Of a DNA stretch of 64,000 nucleotides, positions 58,745 to 64,000 are shown piece by piece. Origin of the DNA: Cannabis sativa (Eukaryota > Streptophyta > Magnoliopsida > Rosales > Cannabaceae). Location of the stretch: the NCBI RefSeq assembly GCF_029168945.1, contig NC_083606.1, positions 13,542,041 through 13,606,040 on the forward strand, written 5' to 3'. Within the stretch, counting starts at the first letter, position 1; each line of letters starts with the position of its first letter. The notes under the pieces were generated by a model, which saw only the letters and a list, made by a program, of their open reading frames with translations, was not told the origin of the DNA and did no database searches. Position numbers and translations under genes: made by a program.

Positions 58745-58805
58745 TATATATTTAAATAAAAAGTGAAAGCCTCGAAGTTCAGCTCACGTGGTCTGCATTA
58801 ATGTT
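58745..58805 (-). promoter_or_regulatory. Upstream block with a G-box, counterpart of 45558-45620
   Basis: TATATATTTAAATAAAA, then CTCGAAGTTCAG, CACGTG at 58785-58790, and TGCATTAAT, about 200-255 bases upstream of the copy 2 start. Confidence 0.5.
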
Positions 58806-59160
58806 TCCAAGACTCACTACTAGAAGATAGACATGTTAAGAGGAACTATATCGTCTATATATAGTTATATTATTATTGTTATTGACACAAATGTATTGGA
58901 TCTTATATAATATATTAACTTTTACACAATATTGCTAACATTCACAAGCTACCACTTTTAGGAAGCTGCCACCTTTAGGTGATGCTATACTAATCCTTTT
59001 TTATACCAATGCTATATAAAGTTGTTACATTTTTTTTAATTCTATCTATATTGCATAATAATAAAAATTATCTTAATCTTTATTACATCTCATATAATTA
59101 ATAGCTGTCAAGAGAGTAAATGTACTTAATGCAATCTCTTAATTAATAAGAGAAATACTA
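58806..59160. other. Non-coding AT-rich spacer
   Basis: No ORF, RNA gene or terminus is seen. A short direct repeat, CCACTTTTAGG and CCACCTTTAGG, occurs near 58950-58978. Confidence 0.4.
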
Positions 59161-59164
59161 AAGG

Positions 59165-61090
59165 GTATCAGTAGTGCCTAGTGTCGCGGGCTCACCTTTT
59201 TAGAGAGCAGAACATCCATACGACACTTTGACTTCTCTAAGCCAAGGCCAGCCTTCTAACCATCTGAGTAACAATGGGCTTATTTTTCGCGCGACCGTGT
59301 GCCTCGTGCACACTTTCGTCTCTTAAACAGCTCTCGCCGAGTTATGCTCGCAAACATCCATGCATCGAGGCTTTCTAGCCAAGATACTCGCACTATCCAT
59401 AGGTTTCTACGATGATAAGGTAAATTCCAACACTGTCGCTCACCTCGTCACTCGTGACCAAGGTAGCATGTGGGGCAAGAAGCCAACACCAAGCTAACGT
59501 GCAAACGCTTCTAATCGTTCCCCATTCGATACTGTCCGAACAGTCTTCCTCATCGCCCAAAGACTCACCATGCCCCCATGCATGTTGATAGGCCCTCGAG
59601 ACAAGCCACCAAACTAGTAGCATATATATGTTACACCTCTATCTCTTCTAGCATGGTGCATCTCTCTCATGCGCGTATGAAAAGTGGCCCATGAATGACT
59701 ACCCGTATCATCTCGTGTTGAGACTCGTGGCCAAGACCCACCACAACATCTCTTGGAGGTTTAGGCCACGTCCCGTGCAAGCGGCACACCAGCAAGCAAA
59801 TAGAAACATACACGCTAACCTCTGACAGCATTCTAAAATGCACTACCGGGTTGGCCCGATAATGTCCATGAGTATTCCAACTCATGGAGACATATAAATC
59901 CCCTCGTGGTCCTCATATGCCCGCCCTACTAGTCCCACTGACCAGTAGTATCTCACATAGCACCATGGTGCTAGGGGATGGTGGAGAGCTGGCAACTGGT
60001 ACTTCCCCCTTAAAGAGCATTATAAGCTTTTAGTCTTTTACGAGAAACATATATAATTTTTGCTCTATAGACATATCGTCATCACCATATACCTAATCAC
60101 AGAGTTTCTTAAATTCGATTGCACCATTATATTCGTAGACCTAAATAAATTACGAATACCAAGCCTCATCCCAATCCAGACAATATTGAAGATATTTACA
60201 AAAATTCCACTGTCGTACAAACTAAGCTTCAGCATGCCACCAACATGCACATCAACATGCACCACCACTTGACCACTGCTTGGCCAACTTGTGGGTATCA
60301 CCTAGCTTGTAACGTGCCATCTTGGCACGCATATTACATTCTCTCCAACTTCAACATGTCGATACCCTTATTGATGGACCGTTGGCAAATCTTCCTGATA
60401 ATCTCGACTCCTAAGCTTACTCCAAGCTTCATCTAAATCCTAAGTCTGCACCTATTCCTCTATCTCCGTAGAACCACTCTCTTGGTGATGATCTCCCTCG
60501 CCCACTCTTGGACTTGATCAAAGAACCCGTGCCACTGTCACTATTCAGAACCACCCATGGAGTAGTGCCTCCGCACTTGAATACTTCTCCCAACATGAAA
60601 TCCTTCAAGTTAATCACAATGTCCCTCCAATTAACCAATAAGCCCTTGCAACACTAATGTTGAAGCTAATACATCCTCTGATAGTACCTCACTCGCCAAT
60701 TGTCCCATGCATACTCCTTTTAAAAAGGACTAACTATGGGGCACCCCTCGGGGTGAGGTTCGCAAACCAACTGTACCCAACGACACCTTGAGAACACACT
60801 TCCACTGAAGCCAAGTCCATCTGGACAAGATCTTTCAGAAACTTCACACGCTAATTTCATGGTGCACCATCCTCCTGATGGCAATTGAGCAAGACGCACT
60901 TATTGCAGGATAAAATTTGATGCGTCTCTCTTGGACGAGGCTTGCAAGCCAACTGCATCCAATGTAGCACCAAGTGCACTCTTGCACATAATGTCTTCGC
61001 GAAGTACTCAATATATTGGCCCTCCGACCCTATCGCACACCCACAAATTTATGCATACGTGCTCCTATGGGCTTCTTTCACGTGGCCAAT
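59165..61090. repeat. GC-richer block of unknown origin, probably decayed transposable element
   Basis: Composition shifts from about one-third to about one-half GC with no long ORF on either strand. A motif with GAGGTTCGCAAACCAACTG (about 60751-60769) recurs, diverged, as GAGGCTTGCAAGCCAACTG (about 60938-60956). A tRNA-like stretch, ACTCAGATGGTTAGAAGG, lies on the minus strand near 59258-59275. It could be the interior of a large non-coding retrotransposon derivative. The family is not recognised. Confidence 0.4.
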
Positions 61091-61689
61091 GATCTTTTTT
61101 TTTTTTGAGTTTTATAGATCTTTCTTAAGTCATAACATGCTTGAGTGTTGATTTAGGTTATGTAGGCTTTGATGTGGTTTGATTTTCGGCTTTTATTTGA
61201 GTTGTTTAAGGTTAATTGCATCTGGTTTTGCTGGTTTGTTAAGTGGTTGAGAGAGTTAGTTTGAAAACTCAAACTTGCCTCAACAATGATGTTTTGAGTT
61301 TCTGTGCATTTTTTATGTTGTTTTTGCTTGGAAACTGTTGTTGGGTAATATTGCAGGTGTTCTGAAAGTTTTGGTGGAGTTTGAGAATGTTTTGAGAGAG
61401 ATTTGAGGGTTTTAGGGTTTCTAAAAAGAAACCAGTTAACCGATTCTGCTAGAACTGTAGAATCGATTAACTGCTTCACCAAGCAGGACCTTAGGAATCA
61501 GTTTTCCATTTGGGGAATCCAATTTACTAGTTTGGGGAGTTTTTAGAGCCTTTGTTTTGATATTTCCTTGATATTTAAGGTATTGCCATGCTATTTATTG
61601 ATAGGGAAATTTCTAGTTTTAAGTTTACCTATTTATGTGATTTGGACATAAGGCCTCCATTCAACGCATGATTTTCCATTCAGGTCAAC

Positions 61690-61870
61690 CATTACATTTG
61701 AATTTAGAAACGAGGTAAGACTAGCATAAAATGTATATGTATGTGTGTATGTGTATTATATGCGTACTATTTATATGATTCGTATGCTATCAACACTAGT
61801 ACAGTAGCGGTACTGAGTACATTGATACAGCACATGAAGAGCCAGTTCATTATACCTATGAAATGGAGAT
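61690..61870 (+). repeat. Fragment of a gypsy LTR related to 17798-19870
   Basis: The tract TATGATTCGTATGCTATC, then AACACTAGTACAGTAGCGGTA, corresponds with changes to the minus-strand LTR tract TGTGATTCATACACTACCAA at about 18480-18500 and 25015-25035. The 120-codon frame at 61741-62103 starts inside it. Its downstream part (61862-62103) is not recognised and is not called as a gene. Confidence 0.45.
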
Positions 61871-62103
61871 CAACAATGGCAACAAGGTCTCGGCGAGACC
61901 AATATGGCTTCAAACCAAAGTGGGTTGCCAGTACGTATGGCTGGAAAGGAAAGTTGAAACGAAGTCATGTTCTCAACAACAAGAGGCAATTGGTGATGGT
62001 CACCAATCAGAATTCATCGTTTAAGCCAGACATAACCATCTTCCTACCTCTGGAGCAACATCAGAATGAAATGTTTCAATCTCCAAAATCTGGGAACTTA
62101 TAA

Positions 62104-63500
62104 ATCTCGGCCTTAAATGGAAAACGGTCGTAGACGTTCCAAGGTTCACCTGATAAATCTCATATATAAATGGCTAACAACGTCAGCGCAAAATATTATT
62201 CTAGTCAATCTTAGTTGTTGGAACTAGAAAATAAAGTTTAATGTGAGTGAACCAAAAAAGATAAATTATAGAAATACAAATATATATTACAAAAATATAT
62301 TATTTTTTAAACCATAAAAATATAAATATTTATTAAAACCCATAACCCAAATGTATTAAAAATATATGCCATAAAAATGTAAATCCTTCAAATTGTCTCA
62401 TACATTATGTAATTTCTACTATAAAAAATCCATTTGAAAAGCCTAATTATTTAATTTTCTTTTTTTTTTCTTTTTCTTCATTTTCCTTTTTGTAGACGGG
62501 CTCTACAATTAGGTGACGCGTGTCAGCTTTGTCTTCAAGTTGTTAGTGCCAATCAACCTCAGATTGACGCTCGTCACTCCTTGCGCTAAAGCCAAGGAAA
62601 CATTCCTTGCTAACTACTAGCAACAAAAGGACATGAAAGAGTTTTCACCTCCAGCTTTGATAGTAGTGAATAAATATCCAAATATAGTCGAAAGACACCA
62701 AAATCTATTAAATCAATTGTTATTACAAAGGCTGTATACATAGTCCAATACTTTTGGGACCTTAGTCTCATGATGATGGGAATTCAAGAGTGAAAACATA
62801 CTTTTTATAAATTGGGGACCTTTAACTCTTAAATAATAACTGTCAAAAGAAGTTATTAATACTTATTGACTATTTTTAATTTGACCCATGTCAAATTAGA
62901 AATTCATTTTATAACATTGACGTAATAAAATCATAACAATTATACTTTCAAATCAGAAATTTTATTTTACAATACATCATATAAATTTAACTTATATAAA
63001 TATGATCCAACTTTAATCTATACAATTGCATGTGCCCCAAAAATAAATAAAATGTTTAAATTATTCTTCTTTGAGTTAATTAGTGTTACATTTATTCATT
63101 AATTTTGACCATGATGAATGATATATTAATATAGTTAATGCATATATATTTTTTCAAAGACCTTAAATAGGAGAATCGAGCCACTATTTCCGGGTCAAAC
63201 ATGCATGTCAAAAATATGTTCTATAATTGAGTCTTAAACATGTTACATGTTATGCTTTATAATTTATATATCATCATATGACAATTACTTCTTATTATAT
63301 ATAAACGAGTACATAAATGAAGGTCATGTAAATTTCTCCATGTATATATAACTACATTGACTAATATACAGTGATTTAAATAAGCATATATGTGGGTGTT
63401 TTAAGTATTAATTTAAGGTAACGCATGAGAGAACATTACAAAGTACTATAAACATATATATGCAACAAATTGTTGTTCTATATTGGATCTTCAACTTCAT
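62104..63500. other. Non-coding upstream region of GT47 copy 3
   Basis: AT-rich with no supported ORF. A moderately GC-richer portion lies at 62500-62640. No element termini were recognised. Confidence 0.4.
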
Positions 63501-63502
63501 GT

Positions 63503-63512
63503 AGTATATATA
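63503..63512 (+). promoter_or_regulatory. TATA-like box, GT47 copy 3
   Basis: A TATATATAGA-like tract in TAGTATATATAGAGC, about 40 bases upstream of the ATG at 63547. Confidence 0.4.
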
Positions 63513-63546
63513 GAGCATTATTAATTAAGTAGATGAAAAGGGAATA

Positions 63547-64000
63547 ATGGCTTCAGCCTTTAGCTCCACAATTTTGTCATCACTTTCAACTTTGCTCCTT
63601 CTACTTCTTCTTTATTTTCTTTCCCATAATATAACCTTGAACAAAAATCAGCATACCATACACTTTTCCCCTTCTAATTCTTTCACTGATCATATTTCAA
63701 ACACCAATGATTCATTTCCACAAAAAGTTGTTGTAGACTCTCTTCTCTCAAGTTTTATGCGTCAAAGCAATACTACTGTTATTACTAATCATCATCATCA
63801 TCACATTTCTGCTAATAAGGTGAGGATCATTGGCTCTTTTTTTTTTCTCTTAATTTTGTGTATTTTAGCATGGAGACATAATTTGATTATATATACAATC
63901 TTAATGGAGGGTGTTTTATGAGCAGAACATAATCAAGAAGAAGAAGAAGAAGAAGAGTAGGTTGGATAGAATTGAGTATGATTTGGCTAAGGCTAGAGTA
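63547..64000 (+). CDS. GT47 exostosin-family glycosyltransferase, copy 3 (5' part; runs off the window)
   Basis: Exon 1 is 63547-63819 (91 codons, donor AAG then GTGAGG, phase 0). Exon 2 starts at 63926 after AGCAG and is open to the window end. The start MASAFSSTILSSLSTLL and signal anchor (residues 9-26) match copies 1 and 2. The stem has a His run and ends ISANK, aligning with IPAKK of copy 2. Exon 2 begins NIIKKKKKKKSRLDRIEYD, then LAKARV, as in the paralogs, with extra Lys codons from an AAG repeat. The exostosin domain lies outside the window, so integrity is unknown. It lies head to head with copy 2. Confidence 0.88.

Noticed and set aside
59255..59280. tRNA gene or SINE on the minus strand (ACTCAGATGGTTAGAAGG)
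   Set aside because: It resembles a tRNA A box, but no good B box, cloverleaf or poly-A tail could be found; kept only as a weak clue for the surrounding block.
59393..60638. Several 69-78-codon ORFs
   Set aside because: They scatter over both strands in a GC-richer block, with no domain, splice context or shared composition.

Overview
This is plant nuclear DNA, almost certainly from a eudicot: it is AT-rich, has intron-containing genes with plant-type splice sites, and is packed with plant LTR retrotransposons primed by initiator-Met-type sites, a Cassandra element with 5S-like LTRs, CACTA transposons carrying Ulp1 protease genes, and a Helitron-type end. No operons, bacterial genes, CRISPR arrays or complete tRNA/rRNA genes are seen. 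The species cannot be named from the sequence alone.

Layout. 1-708 is the end of an LTR. 709-5014 is mostly non-coding, with one exon-like segment (722-861, minus) and a perfect Cassandra element (2004-2941). 5015-27723 is a nested stack. A decayed CACTA-like element on the minus strand has Ulp1 exons at its left and its other terminus at 27.7 kb. It holds an LTR-less Ty3/gypsy gag-protease fragment. That fragment is split by a 10.2 kb Ty1/copia element (6919-17087, minus) and by an 8.6 kb Ty3/gypsy element (17798-26419, minus). 27724-29201 holds another CACTA-like terminus and an unassigned short ORF. 29202-38698 is a young Ty3/gypsy element on the plus strand with almost identical LTRs. 39049-43370 is a copia LTR fragment into which a 3.6 kb CACTA element (39487-43082, TSD GTT) has inserted. 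This CACTA carries a seven-exon Ulp1-type gene that is open except for one stop codon. A Helitron-like 3' end follows at 43402.

The host genes lie at 43.4-64 kb: three paralogous GT47/exostosin-family glycosyltransferase genes sharing one exon layout. Copy 1 (43482-45269, minus) and copy 2 (56727-58548, minus) are complete. Copy 3 (63547 onward, plus) runs off the window. Copies 1 and 2 are separated by a decayed Ty1/copia element (about 45.9-56.56 kb), itself interrupted by a small CACTA-like MITE and by a gag-only LTR retrotransposon (47524-53009, minus). Copies 2 and 3 are head to head, separated by about 5 kb containing a GC-richer unidentified block and an LTR fragment.

How the parts relate. 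The GT47 proteins would be type II Golgi membrane enzymes making or modifying cell-wall or glycoprotein glycans. The rest is transposable elements at different stages of decay. Insertion order can be read from nesting and target-site duplications (TSDs), and LTR similarity suggests that Cassandra and the 29.2-38.7 kb gypsy element are the newest arrivals. All identity statements were made by eye.
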